From positions 5,376,993 through 5,440,992 of the forward strand of contig OZ026603.1 of NCBI GenBank assembly GCA_964020085.1: a stretch of 64,000 bases of DNA, written 5' to 3'. The position numbers were made by a program, and so were the translations under genes. Origin of the DNA: Micromussa lordhowensis. Its lineage: Eukaryota; Cnidaria; Anthozoa; Scleractinia; Lobophylliidae. Each line of letters begins with the position of its first letter. The first letter of the stretch is position 1. Below the pieces are notes generated by a model. The model was given only the letters and a program-made list of their open reading frames with translations. It searched no databases and was not told the DNA's origin. This document shows, piece by piece, positions 35,901 through 49,300 of this stretch.

Positions 35901-38150
35901 CTTCTTTTTGCAGTAGTTTCCCCTGGTCCCAACTTTGCAGAATTTCAGAAAACGCGCGCTGGGGTTCCCCTTGGCAAATTTGACATAGCTCGGCTTCACG
36001 GGCACTTTAAGAGGCGCGGTTTGCAGCAAAATGTTCTGCTAGGTTGGCACTTTAAGGAAATCCTAGTTAGAACATGATGGCATTGGCGCCAGGGTGTTTT
36101 TCTGGCCTTCATTTTGCAGTAGTTTCCCCTGGTCCCAACTTTGCAGAATTTCAGAAAACGCGCGCTGGGGGTCCCCTTGGCAAATTTGACATAGCTCGGC
36201 TTCACGGGCACTTTAAGAGGCGCGGTTTGCAGCAAAATGTTCTGCTAGGTTAACTCTTCAAGGAAATCCTAGTTAGAACATGATGGCATTGGCGCCAGGG
36301 TTTTTTTTTTCTGGCCTTCTTTTTGCAGTAGTTTCCCCTTGACCCAACTTTGCAGAATTTCAGAAAACGCGCGCTGGGGGTCCCCTTGGCAAATTTGACA
36401 TAGCTCGGCTTCACGGGCACTTTAAGAGGCGCGGTTTGCAGCAAAATGTTCTGCTAGGTTGGCACTTCAAGGAAATGCTAATTAGAACATGATGGCATTG
36501 GCTCCAGGGTGTTTTTCCTGGCCTTCTTTTTGCAGTAGTTTCCCCTGGTCCCAACTTTGCAGAATTTCAGAAAACGCGCACTGGGGGTCCTCTTGGCAAA
36601 TTTGACATAGCTCGGCTTCACGGGCACTTTAAGAGGCGCGGTTTGCAGCAAAATGTTCTGCTAGGTTGGCACTTCAAGGAAATTCTAGTTAGAACATGAT
36701 GGCATTGGCGCCAGGGTGTTTTTTCTGGCCTTCTTTTTGCAGTAGTTTCCCCTGGTCCCAACTTTGCAGAATTTAAGAAAACGCGCGCTGGGGGTCCCCT
36801 TGGCAAATTTGACATAGCTCGGCTTCACGGGCACTTTAAGAGGCGCGGTTTGCAGCAAAATGTTCTGCTAGGTTGGCACTTGAAGGAAATGCTAGTTAGA
36901 ACATGATGGCATTGGCGCCAGGGTGTTTTTTCTGGCCTTCTTTTTGCAGTAGTTTTCCCTGGTCCCAACTTTGCAGAATTTCAGAAAACGCGCGCTGGGG
37001 GTCCCCTTGGCAAATTTGACATAGCTCGGCTTCACGGGCACTTTAAGAGGCGCGGTTTGCAGCAAAATGTTCTGCCAGGTTGGCACTTTAAGGAAATTTT
37101 AGTTAGAACATGATGGCATTGGCGCCAGAGTGTTTTTTCTGGCCTTCTTTTTGCAGTAGTTTCCCCTGGTCCCAACTTTGCAGAATTTCAGAAAACGCGC
37201 GCTGGGGGTCCCCTTGGCAAATTTGACATAGCTCGGCTTCACGGGCACTTTAAGAGGCGCGGTTTGCCGCAAAATGTTTTGCTAGGTTGGCACTTCAAGG
37301 AAATTGTAGTTAGAATATGATGGCATTGGCGCCAGGGTGTTTTTTCTGGCCTTCTTTTTGCAGTAGTTTCCCCTGGTCCCAACTTTGCAGAATTTCAGAA
37401 AACGCGCGCTGGGGGTCCCCTTGGCAAATTTGACATAGCTCGGCTTCACGGGCACTTTAAGAGACGCGGTTTGCAGCAAAATGTTCTGCTAGGTTGGCAC
37501 TTTAAGAAAATTTTAGTTAGAACATGATGGCATTGGCGCGAGGGTGTTTTTTCTGGCCTTCTTTTTGCAGTAGTTTTCCCTGGTCCCAACTTTGCAGAAT
37601 TTCAGAAAACGCGCGCTGGGGGTCCCCTTGGCAAATTTGACCTAGCTCGGCTTCACGGGCACTTTAAGAGGCGCGGTTTGCAGCAAAATGTTCTGCTAGG
37701 TTGGCACTTTAAGGAAATCCTAGTTAGAACATGATGGCATTGGCGCCAGGGTGTTTTTTCTGGCCTTCTTTTTGCAGTAGTTTCCCCTGGTCCCAACTTT
37801 GCAGAATTTCAGAAAACGCGCGCTGGGGGTCCCCTTGGCATATTTGACATAGCTCGGCTTCACGGGCACTTTAAGAGACGCGGTTTGCAGCAAAATGTTT
37901 TGCTAGGTTGGCACTTCAAGGCAATCCTAGTTAGAACATGATGGCATTGGCGACAGGGTGTTTTTTCTGGCCTTCTTTTTGCAGTAGTTTCCCCTGGTCC
38001 CAACTTTGCAGAATTTCAGAAAACGCGCGCTGGGGGTCCCCTTGGCAAATTTGACATAGCTCGGCTTCACGGGCACTTTAAGAGGCGCGGTTTGCAGCAA
38101 AATGTTTTGCTAGGTTGGCACTTTAAGGAAATCCTAGTTAGAACATGATG
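30000..38150. repeat. Three related higher-order blocks spaced 13 and 17 monomers apart
   Basis: A set of linked rare variants appears three times in the same order. ggttaactcttcaagg occurs near 30042, 32730 and 36250. cttgacccaac follows near 30128, 32818 and 36338. tttgccgcaaaatg occurs near 31056, 33745 and 37265. The spacings are about 2.69 kb and 3.52 kb, close to 13 and 17 monomers. The extra four monomers in the second interval include a local dimer duplication (ggcatatttgac at 34317 and 34731). Confidence 0.8.
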
Positions 38151-38199
38151 GCATTGGCGCCAGGGTGTTTTTTCTGGCCTTCTTTTTGCAGTAGTTTCC

Positions 38200-39800
38200 C
38201 CTGGTCCCAACTTTGCAGAATTTCAGAAAACGCGCGCTGGGGGTCCCCTTGGCAAATTTGACATAGCTCGGCTTCACGGGCACTTTAAGAGGCGCGGTTT
38301 GCAGCAAAATGTTCTGCTAGGTTGGCACTTTAAGGAAATGCTAGTTAGAACATAATGGCATTGGCGCCAGAGTGTTTTTTCTGGCCTTCTTTTTGCAGTA
38401 GTTTCCCCTGGTCCCAACTTTGCAGAATTTCAGAAAACGCGCGCTGGGGGTCCCCTTGGCAAATTTGACATAGCTCGGCTTCACGGGCACTTTAAGAGGC
38501 GCGGTTTGCAGCAAAATGTTCTGCTAGGTTGGCACTTTAAGGAAATCTTAGTTAGAACATGATGGCATTGGCGCCAGGGTGTTTTTTCTGGCCTTCTTTT
38601 TGCAGTAGTTTCCCCTGGTCCCAACTTTGCAGAATTTCAGAAAACGCGCGCTGGGGGTCCCCTTGGCAAATTTGACATAGCTCGGCTTCACGGGCACTTT
38701 AAGAGGCGCGGTTTGCAGCAAAATGTTCTGCTAGGTTGGCACTTTAAGGAAATGCTAGTTAGAACATAATGGCATTGGCGCCAGAGTGTTTTTTCTGGCC
38801 TTCTTTTTGCAGTAGTTTCCCCTGGTCCCAACTTTGCAGAATTTCAGAAAACGCGCGCTGGGGGTCCCCTTGGCAAATTTGACATAGCTCGGCTTCACGG
38901 GCACTTTAAGAGGCGCGGTTTGCAGCAAAATGTTCTGCTAGGTTGGCACTTTAAGGAAATGCTAGTTAGAACATAATGGCATTGGCGCCAGAGTGTTTTT
39001 TCTGGCCTTCTTTTTGCAGTAGTTTCCCCTGGTCCCAACTTTGCAGAATTTCAGAAAACGCGCGCTGGGGGTCCCCTTGGCAAATTTGACATAGCTCGGC
39101 TTCACGGGCACTTTAAGAGGCGCGGTTTGCAGCAAAATGTTCTGCTAGGTTGGCACTTTAAGGAAATCTTAGTTAGAACATGATGGCATTGGCGCCAGGG
39201 TGTTTTTTCTGGCCTTCTTTTTGCAGTAGTTTCCCCTGGTCCCAACTTTGCAGAATTTCAGAAAACGCGCGCTGGGGGTCCCCTTGGCAAATTTGACATA
39301 GCTCGGCTTCACGGGCACTTTAAGAGGCGCGGTTTGCAGCAAAATGTTCTGCTAGGTTGGCACTTTAAGGAAATGCTAGTTAGAACATAATGGCATTGGC
39401 GCCAGAGTGTTTTTTCTGGCCTTCTTTTTGCAGTAGTTTCCCCTGGTCCCAACTTTGCAGAATTTCAGAAAACGCGCGCTGGGGGTCCCCTTGGCAAATT
39501 TGACATAGCTCGGCTTCACGGGCACTTTAAGAGGCGCGGTTTGCAGCAAAATGTTCTGCTAGGTTGGCACTTTAAGGAAATCTTAGTTAGAACATGATGG
39601 CATTGGCGCCAGGGTGTTTTTTCTGGCCTTCTTTTTGCAGTAGTTTCCCCTGGTCCCAACTTTGCAGAATTTCAGAAAACGCGCGCTGGGGGTCCCGTTG
39701 GCAAATTTGACATAGCTCGGCTTCACGGGCACTTTAAGAGGCGCGGTTTGCAGCAAAATGTTCTGCTAGGTTGGCACTTCAAGGAAATTTTAGTTAGAAC
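38200..39800. repeat. Highly homogenised two-type block
   Basis: Two monomer types fill this stretch. Type A has atgctagttagaacataatgg plus ccagagtg; type B has atcttagttagaacatgatgg plus ccagggtg. In order from 38336 they read A B A A B A B. Within each type the monomers are almost identical, which implies the youngest expansion in the window. Confidence 0.8.
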
Positions 39801-42800
39801 ATGATGGCATTGGCGCCAGGGTGTTTTTTCTGGCCTTCTTTTTGCAGTAGTTTCCCCTGGTCCCAACTTTGCAGAATTTCAGAAAACGCGCGCTGGGGGT
39901 CCCCTTGGCAAATTTGACATAGCTCGGCTTCACGGGCACTTTAAGAGGCGCGGTTTGCAGCAAAATGTTCTGCTAGGTTGGCACTTTAAGGAAATTCTAG
40001 TTAAAACATGATGGCATTGGCGCCAGGGTGTTTTTTCTGGCCTTCTTTTTGCAGTAGTTTCCCCTGGTCCCAACTTTGCAGAATTTCAGAAAACGCGCGC
40101 TGCGGGTCCCCTTGGCAAATTTGACATAGCTCGGCTTCACGGGCACTTTAAGAGGCGCGGTTTGCAGCAAAATGTTCTGCTAGGCTGGCACTTTAAGGAA
40201 ACCCTAGTTAGAACATGATGGCATTGGCGCCAGGTTGTTTTTTCTGGCCTTCTTTTTGCAGTAGTTTCCCCTGGTCCCAACTTTGCAGAATTTCAGAAAA
40301 CGCGCGCTGGGGGTCCCCTTGGCGGATTTGACATAGCTCGGCTTCACGGGCACTTTAAGAGGCGCGGTTTGCAGCAAAATGTTCTGCTAGGTTGGCACTT
40401 CAAGGAAATCTTACTTAAAACATGATGGCATTGGCGCCAGGGTGTGTTTTCTGGCCTTCTTTTTGCAGTAGTTTCCCCTGGTCCCAACTTTGCAGAATTT
40501 CAGAAAACGCGCGCTGGGGGTCCCCTTGGCAAATTTGACATAGCTCGGCTTCACGGGCACTTTAAGAGGCGCGGTTTGCAGCAAAATGTTCTGCTAGGTT
40601 GGCACTTCAAGGAAATCCTAGTTAGAACATGATGGCATTGGCGCCAGGGTGTTTTTTCTGGCCTTCTTTTTGCAGTAGTTTCCCCTGGTCCCAACTTTGC
40701 AGAATTTCAGAAAACGCGCGCTGGGGGTCCGCTTGGCAAATTTGACATAGCTCGACTTCACGGGCACTTTAAGAAGCGCGGTTTGCAGCAAAATGTTCTG
40801 CTAGGTTGGCACTTCAAGGAAATTGTAGTTAGAACATGATGGCATTGGCGCCAGGGTGTTTTTTCTGGCCTTCTTTTTGCAGTAGTTTCCCCTGGTCCCA
40901 ACTTTGCAGAATTTCAGAAAACGCGCGCTGGGGGTCCCCTTGGCAAATTTGACATAGCTCGGCTTCACGGGCACTTTAAGAGGCGCGGTTTGCAGCAAAA
41001 TGTTCTGCTAGGTTGGCACTTTAAGGAAATTTTAGTTAGAAAATGATGGTATTGGCGACAGGGTGTTTTTTTCTGGCCTTCTTTTTGCAGTAGTTTCCCC
41101 TGGTCCCAACTTTGCAGAATTTCAGAAAACGCGCGCTGGGGGTTCCCTTGGTAAATTTGACATAGCTCGGCTTCACGGGCACTTTAAGAGGCGCGGTTTG
41201 CAGCAAAATGTTCTGCTAGGTTGGCACTTGAAGGAAATCTTAGTTAGAACATGATGGCATTGGCGCCAGGGTGTTTTTTTTGGCCTTCTTTTTGCAGTAG
41301 TTTCCCCTGGTCCCAACTTTGCAGAATTTCAGAAAACGCGCGCTGGTGGTCCCCTTGGCAAATTTGACATAGCTCGGCTTCACGGGCACTTTAAGAGGCG
41401 CGGTTTGCAGCAAAATGTTCTGCTAGGTTGGCACTTGAAGGAAATGCTAGTTAGAACATGATGGCATTGGCGCCAGGGTGTTTTTTCTGGCCTTCTTTTT
41501 GCAGTAGTTTCCCCTGGTCCCAACTTTGCAGAATTTCAGAAAACGCGCGCTGGGGGTCCCCTTGGCAAATTTGACATAGCTCGGCTTCACGGGCACTTTA
41601 AGAGGCGCGGTTTGCAGCAAAATGTTTTGCTAGGTTGGCACTTGAAGGAAATCCTAGTTAGAACATGATGGCATTGGCGCCAGGGTGTTTTTTTTGGCCT
41701 TCTTTTTGCAGTAGTTTCCCCTGGTCCCAACTTTGCAGAATTTCAGAAAACGCGCGCTGGGGGTCCCCTTGGCAAATTTAACATAGCTCGGCTTCACGGG
41801 CACTTTAAGAGGCGCGGTTTCCAGCAAAATGTTCTGCTAGGTTGGCACTTGAAGGAAATGCTAGTTAGAACATGATGGCATTGGCGCCAGGGTGTTTTTT
41901 CTGGCCTTCTTTTTGCAGTAGTTTCCCCTGGTCCCAACTTTGCAGAATTTCAGAAAACGCGCGCTGGGGGTCCCCTTGGCAAATTTGACATAGCTCGGCT
42001 TCACGGGCACTTTAAGAGGCGCGGTTTGCAGCGAAATGTTCTGCTAGGTTGGCACTTCAAGGAAATGGTAGTTAGAACATGATGGCATTGGCGCCAGGGT
42101 GTTTTTTCTGGCCTTCTTTTTGCAGTAGTTTCCCCTGGTCCCAACTTTGCAGAATTTCAGAAAACGCGCGCTGGGGGTCCCCTTGGCAGATTTGACATAG
42201 CTCGGCTTCACGGGCACTTTAAGAGGCGCGGTTTGCAGCAAAATGTTCTGCTAGGTTGGCACTTCAAGGATATCTTACTTAGAACATGATGGCATTGGCG
42301 CCAGGGTGTGTTTTCTGGCCTTCTTTTTGCAGTAGTTTCCCCTGGTCCCAACTTTGCAGAATTTCAGAAAACGCGCGCTGGGGGTCCCCTTGGCAAATTT
42401 GACATAGCTCGGCTTCACGGGCACTTTAAGAGGCGCGGTTTGCAGCAAAATGTTCTGCTAGGTTGGCACTTTAAGGAAATCCTAGTTAGAACATGATGGC
42501 ATTGGCGCCAGGGTGTTTTTTCTGGCCTTCTTTTTGCAGTAGTTTCCCCTGGTCCCAACTTTGCAGAATTTCAGAAAACGCGCGCTGGGGGTCCCCTTGG
42601 CAAATTTGACATAGCTCGGCTTCACGGGCACTTTAAGAGGCGCTGTTTGCAGCAAAATGTTCTGCTAGGTTGGCACTTCAAGGAAACCCTAGTTAGAACA
42701 TGATGGCATTGGCGCCAGGTTGTTTTTTTCTGGCCTTCTTTTTGCAGTAGTTTCCCCTGGTCCCAACTTTGCAGAATTTCAGAAAACGCGCGCTGGGGGT

Positions 42801-43499
42801 CCCCTTGGCAAATTTGACATAGCTCGGCTTCACGGGCACTTTAAGAGGCGCGGTTTGCAGCAAAATGTTCTGCTAGGTTAGCACTTTAAGGAAATCTTAG
42901 TTAGACCATGATGGCATTGGCGCCAGGGTGTTTTTTCTGGCCTTCTTTTTGCAGTAGTTTCCCCTGGTCCCAACTTTGCAGAATTTCAGAAAACGCGCGC
43001 TGGGGGTCCCCTTGGCAAATTTGACATAGCTCGGCTTCACGGGCACTTTAAGAGGCGCGGTTTGCAGCAAAATGTTCTGCTAGGTTGGCACTTTAAGGAA
43101 ATTTTAGTTAGAAAATGATGGTATTGGCGACAGGGTGTTTTTTTCTGGCCCTCTTTTTGCAGTAGTTTCCCCTGGTCCCAACTTTGCAGAATTTCAGAAA
43201 ACGCGCGCTGGGGGTCCCCTTGGCAAATTTGACATAGCTCGGCTTCACGGGCACTTTAAGAGGCGCGGTTTGCAGCAAAATGTTCTGCTAGGTTGGCACT
43301 TGAAGGAAATGCTAGTTAGAACATGATGGCATTGGCGCCAGGGTGTTTTTTCTGGCCTTCTTTTTGCAGTAGTTTCCCCTGGTCCCAACTTTGCAGAATT
43401 TCAGAAAACGCGCGCTGGGGGTCCCCTTGGCAAATTTGAAATAGCTCGGCTTCACGGGCACTTTAAGAGGCGCGGTTTGCAGCAAAATGTTTTGCTAGG

Positions 43500-46400
43500 T
43501 TGGCACTTGAAGGAAATCCTAGTTAGAACATGATGGCATTGGCGCCAGGGTGTTTTTTCTGGCCTTCTTTTTGCAGTAGTTTCCCCTGGTCCCAACTTTG
43601 CAGAATTTCAGAAAACGCGCGCTGGGGGTCCCCTTGGCAAATTTGACATAGCTCGGCTTCACGGGCACTTTAAGAGGCGCGGTTTGCAGCAAAATGTTCT
43701 GCTAGGTTAGCACTTTAAGGAAATCTTAGTTAGACCATGATGGCATTGGCGCCAGGGTGTTTTTTCTGGCCTTCTTTTTGCAGTAGTTTCCCCTGGTCCC
43801 AACTTTGCAGAATTTCAGAAAACGCGCGCTGGGGGTCCCCTTGGCAAATTTGACATAGCTCGGCTTCACGGGCACTTTAAGAGGCGCGGTTTGCAGCAAA
43901 ATGTTCTGCTAGGTTGGCACTTTAAGGAAATTTTAGTTAGAAAATGATGGTATTGGCGACAGGGTGTTTTTTTCTGGCCTTCTTTTTGCAGTAGTTTCCC
44001 CTGGTCCCAACTTTGCAGAATTTCAGAAAACGCGCGCTGGGGGTCCCCTTGGCAAATTTGACATAGCTCGGCTTCACGGGCACTTTAAGAGGCGCGGTTT
44101 GCAGCAAAATGTTCTGCTAGGTTGGCACTTGAAGGAAATGCTAGTTAGAACATGATGGCATTGGCGCCAGGGTGTTTTTTCTGGCCTTCTTTTTGCAGTA
44201 GTTTCCCCTGGTCCCAACTTTGCAGAATTTCAGAAAACGCGCGCTGGGGGTCCCCTTGGCAAATTTGACATAGCTCGGCTTCACGGGCACTTTAAGAGGC
44301 GCGGTTTGCAGCAAAATGTTTTGCTAGGTTGGCACTTGAAGGAAATCCTAGTTAGAACATGATGGCATTGGCGCCAGGGTGTTTTTTCTGGCCTTCTTTT
44401 TGCAGTAGTTTCCCCTGGTCCCAACTTTGCAGAATTTCAGAAAACGCGCGCTGGTGGTCCCCTTGGCAAATTTGACATAGCTCGGCTTCACGGGCACTTT
44501 AAGAGGCGCGGTTTGCAGCAAAATGTTTTGCTAGGTTGGCACTTGAAGGAAATGCTAGTTAGAACATGATGGCATTGGCGCCAGGGTGTTTTTTCTGGCC
44601 TTCTTTTTGCAGTAGTTTCCCCTGGTCCCAACTTTGCAGAATTTCAGAAAACGCGCGCTGGGGGTCCCCTTGGCAAATTTGACATACCTCGGCTTCACGG
44701 GCACTTTAAGAGGCGCGGTTTGCAGCAAAATGTTCTGCTAGGTTGGCACTTGAAGGAAATCGTAGTTAGAACATGATGGCATTGGCGCCAGGGTGTTTTT
44801 TCTGGCCTTCTTTTTGCAGTAGTTTCCCCTGGTCCCAACTTTGCAGAATTTCAGAAAACGCGCGCTGGGGGTCCCCTTGGCAGATTTGACATAGCTCGGC
44901 TTCACGGGCACTTTAAGAGGCGCGGTTTGCAGCAAAATGTTCTGCTAGGTTGGCACTTTAAGGAAATTTTACTTAAAACATGATGGCATTGGCGCCAGGG
45001 TGTGTTTTCTGGCCTTCTTTTTGCAGTAGTTTCCCCTGGTCCCAACTTTGCAGAATTTCAGAAAACGCGCGCTGGGGGTCCCCTTGGCAAATTTGACATA
45101 GCTCGGCTTCACGGGCACTTTAAGAGGCGCGGTTTGCAGCAAAATGTTTTGCTAGGTTGGCACTTCAAGGAAATGTTAGTTAGAACATGATGGCATTGGC
45201 GCCAGGGTGTTTTTTCTGGCCTTCTTTTTGCAGTAGTTTCCCCTGGTCCCAACTTTGCAGAATTTCAGAAAACGCGCGCTGGGGGTCCCCTTGGCAAATT
45301 TGACATAGCTCGGCTTCACGGGCACTTTAAGAGACGCGGTTTGCAGCAAAATGTTCTGCTAGGTTGGCACTTCAAGGAAATCTTAGTTAGAACATGATGG
45401 CATTGGCGCCAGGGTGTTTTTTCTGGCCTTTTTTTTGCAGTAGTTTCCCCTGGTCCCAACTTTGCAGAATTTCAGAAAACGCGCGCTGGGGGTCCCCTTG
45501 GTAAATTTGACATAGCTCGGCTTCACGGGCACTTTAAGAGGCGCGGTTTGCAGCAAAATGTTCTGCTAGGTTGGCACTTCAAGGAAATCCTAGTTAAAAC
45601 ATGATGGCACTGGCGCCAGGGTGTTTTTTCTGGCCTTCTTTTTGCAGTAGTTTCCCCTGGTCCCAACTTTGCAGAATTTCAGAAAACGCGCGCTGGGGGT
45701 CCCCTTGGCAAATTTGACATAGCTCGGCTTCACGGGCACTTTAAGAGGCGCGGTTTGCAGCAAAATGTTCTGCTAGGTTGGCACTTGAAGGAAATCCTAG
45801 TTAGAACATGATGGCATTGGCGCCAGGGTGTTTTTTCTGGCCTTCTTTTTGCAGTAGTTTCCCCTGGTCCCAACTTTGCAGAATTTCAGAAAACGCGCGC
45901 TGGTGGTCCCCTTGGCAAATTTGACATAGCTCGGCTTCACGGGCACTTTAAGAGGCGCGGTTTGCAGCAAAATGTTCTGCTAGGTTGGCACTTGAAGGAA
46001 ATGCAAGTTAGAACATGATGGCATTGGCGCCAGGGTGTTTTTTCTGGCCTTCTTTTTGCAGTAGTTTGCCCTGGTCCCAACTTTGCAGAATTTCAGAAAA
46101 CGCGCGCTGGGGGTCCCCTTGGCAAATTTGACATAGCTCGGCTTCACGGGCACTTTAAGAGGCGCGGTTTGCAGCAAAATGTTCTGCTAGGTTGGCACTT
46201 GAAGGAAATCGTAGTTAGAACATGATGGCATTGGCGCCAGGGTGTTTTTTCTGGCCTTCTTTTTGCAGTAGTTTCCCCTGGTCCCAACTTTGCAGAATTT
46301 CAGAAAACGCGCGCTGGGGGTCCCCTTGGCAGATTTGACATAGCTCGGCTTCACGGGCACTTTAAGAGGCGCGGTTTGCAGCAAAATGTTCTGCTAGGTT

Positions 46401-49300
46401 GGCACTTCAAGGAAATTTTACTTAAAACATGATGGCATTGGCGCCAGGGTGTGTTTTCTGGCCTTCTTTTTGCAGTAGTTTCCCCTGGTCCCAACTTTGC
46501 AGAATTTCAGAAAACGCGCGCTGGGGGTCCCCTTGGCAAATTTGACATAGCTCGGCTTCACGGGCACTTTAAGAGGCGCGGTTTGCAGCAAAATGTTTTG
46601 CTAGGTTGGTACTTCAAGGAAATCTTAGTTAGAACATGATGGCATTGGCGCCAGGGTGTTTTTTCTGGCCTTCTTTTTGCAGTAGTTTCCCCTGGTCCCA
46701 ACTTTGCAGAATTTCAGAAAACGCGCGCTGGGGGTCCGCTTGGCAAATTTGACATAGCTCGACTTCACGGGCACTTTAAGAGGCGCGGTTTGCAGCAAAA
46801 TGTTCTGCTAGGTTGGCACTTTAAGGAAATTTTAGTTAGAAAATGATGGTATTGGCGACAGGGTGTTTTTTTCTGGCCTTCTTTTTGCAGTAGTTTCCCC
46901 TGGTCCCAACTTTGCAGAATTTCAGAAAACGCGCGCTGGGGGTCCCCTTGGCAAATTTGACATAGCTCGGCTTCACGGGCACTTTAAGAGGCGCGGTTTG
47001 CAGCAAAATGTTCTGCTAGGTTGGCACTTGAAGGAAATGCTAGTTAGAACATGATGGCATTGGCGCCAGGGTGTTTTTTCTGGCCTTCTTTTTGCAGTAG
47101 TTTCCCCTGGTCCCAACTTTGCAGAATTTCAGAAAACGCGCGCTGGGGGTCCCCTTGGCAAATTTGACATAGCTCGGCTTCACGGGCACTTTAAGAGGCG
47201 CGGTTTGCAGCAAAATGTTTTACTAGGTTGGCACTTGAAGGAAATCCTAGTTAGAACATGATGGCATTGGCGCCAGGGTGTTTTTTCTGGCCTTGTTTTT
47301 GCAGTAGTTTCCCCTGGTCCCAACTTTGCAGAATTTCAGAAAACGCGCGCTGGTGGTCCCCTTGGCAAATTTGACATAGCTCGGCTTCACGGGCACTTTA
47401 AGAGGCGCGGTTTGCAGCAAAATGTTTTGCTAGGTTGGCACTTGAAGGAAATGCTAGTTAGAACATGATGGCATTGGCGCCAGGGTGTTTTTTCTGGCCT
47501 TCTTTTTGCAGTAGTTTCCCCTGGTCCCAACTTTGCAGAATTTCAGAAAACGCGCGCTGGGGGTCCCCTTGGCAAATTTGACATACCTCGGCTTCACGGG
47601 CACTTTAAGAGGCGCGGTTTGCAGCAAAATGTTCTGCTAGGTTGGCACTTCAAGGAAATCCTAGTTAGAACATGATGGCATTGGCGCCAGGGTGTTTTTT
47701 CTGGCCTTCTTTTTGCAGTAGTTTCCCCTGGTCCCAACTTTGCAGAATTTCAGAAAACGCGCGCTGGGGGTCCCCTTGGCAGATTTGACATAGCTCGGCT
47801 TCACGGGCACTTTAAGAGGCGCGGTTTGCAGCAAAATGTTCTGCTAGGTTGGCACTTTAAGGAAATTTTACTTAAAACATGATGGCATTGGCGCCAGGGT
47901 GTGTTTTCTGGCCTTCTTTTTGCAGTAGTTTCCCCTGGTCCCAACTTTGCAGAATTTCAGAAAACGCGCGCTGGGGGTCCCCTTGGCAAATTTGACATAG
48001 CTCGGCTTCACGGGCACTTTAAGAGGCGCGGTTTGCAGCAAAATGTTTTGCTAGGTTGGCACTTCAAGGAAATGTTAGTTAGAACATGATGGCATTGGCG
48101 CCAGGGTGTTTTTTCTGGCCTTCTTTTTGCAGTAGTTTCCCCTGGTCCCAACTTTGCAGAATTTCAGAAAACGCGCGCTGGGGGTCCCCTTGGCAAATTT
48201 GACATAGCTCGGCTTCACGGGCACTTTAAGAGACGCGGTTTGCAGCAAAATGTTCTGCTAGGTTGGCACTTTAAGGAAATCTTAGTTAGAACATGATGGC
48301 ATTGGCGCCAGGGTGTTTTTTCTGGCCTTTTTTTTGCAGTAGTTTCCCCTGGTCCCAACTTTGCAGAATTTCAGAAAACGCGCGCTGGGGGTCCCCTTGG
48401 TAAATTTGACATAGCTCGGCTTCACGGGCACTTTAAGAGGCGCGGTTTGCAGCAAAATGTTCTGCTAGGTTGGCACTTCAAGGAAATCCTAGTTAAAACA
48501 TGATGGCACTGGCGCCAGGGTGTTTTTTCTGGCCTTCTTTTTGCAGTAGTTTCCCCTGGTCCCAACTTTGCAGAATTTCAGAAAACGCGCGCTGGGGGTC
48601 CCCTTGGCAAATTTGACATAGCTCGGCTTCACGGGCACTTTAAGAGGCGCGGTTTGCAGCAAAATGTTCTGCTAGGTTGGCACTTGAAGGAAATCCTAGT
48701 TAGAACGTGATGGCATTGGCGCCAGGGTGTTTTTTCTGGCCTTCTTTTTGCAGTAGTTTCCCCTGGTCCCAACTTTGCAGAATTTCAGAAAACGCGCGCT
48801 GGTGGTCCCCTTGGCAAATTTGACATAGCTCGGCTTCACGGGCACTTTAAGAGGCGCGGTTTGCAGCAAAATGTTCTGCTAGGTTGGCACTTGAAGGAAA
48901 TGCAAGTTAGAACATGATGGCATTGGCGCCAGGGTGTTTTTTCTGGCCTTCTTTTTGCAGTAGTTTGCCCTGGTCCCAACTTTGCAGAATTTCAGAAAAC
49001 GCGCGCTGGGGGTCCCCTTGGCAAATTTGACATAGCTCGGCTTCACGGGCACTTTAAGAGGCGCGGTTTGCAGCAAAATGTTCTGCTAGGTTGGCACTTG
49101 AAGGAAATCGTAGTTAGAACATGATGGCATTGGCGCCAGGGTGTTTTTTCTGGCCTTCTTTTTGCAGTAGTTTCCCCTGGTCCCAACTTTGCAGAATTTC
49201 AGAAAACGCGCGCTGGGGGTCCCCTTGGCAGATTTGACATAGCTCGGCTTCACGGGCACTTTAAGAGGCGCGGTTTGCAGCAAAATGTTCTGCTAGGTTG
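43500..49300. repeat. 14-monomer higher-order repeat, two tandem copies
   Basis: Many linked variants recur exactly 2899 bp apart. acatacctcggc occurs near 44685 and 47584. ttttacttaaaacatg occurs near 44967 and 47867. gaaatgcaagttag occurs near 45998 and 48897. agtttgccctgg occurs near 46064 and 48963. Just after the second copy one monomer (about 49300-49510, with gttagatcatg and ccaggttg) is inserted, so later matches are 15 monomers apart. A nested 4-monomer duplication (gaaaatgatggtattgg near 43110 and 43939) precedes the block. Confidence 0.85.
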
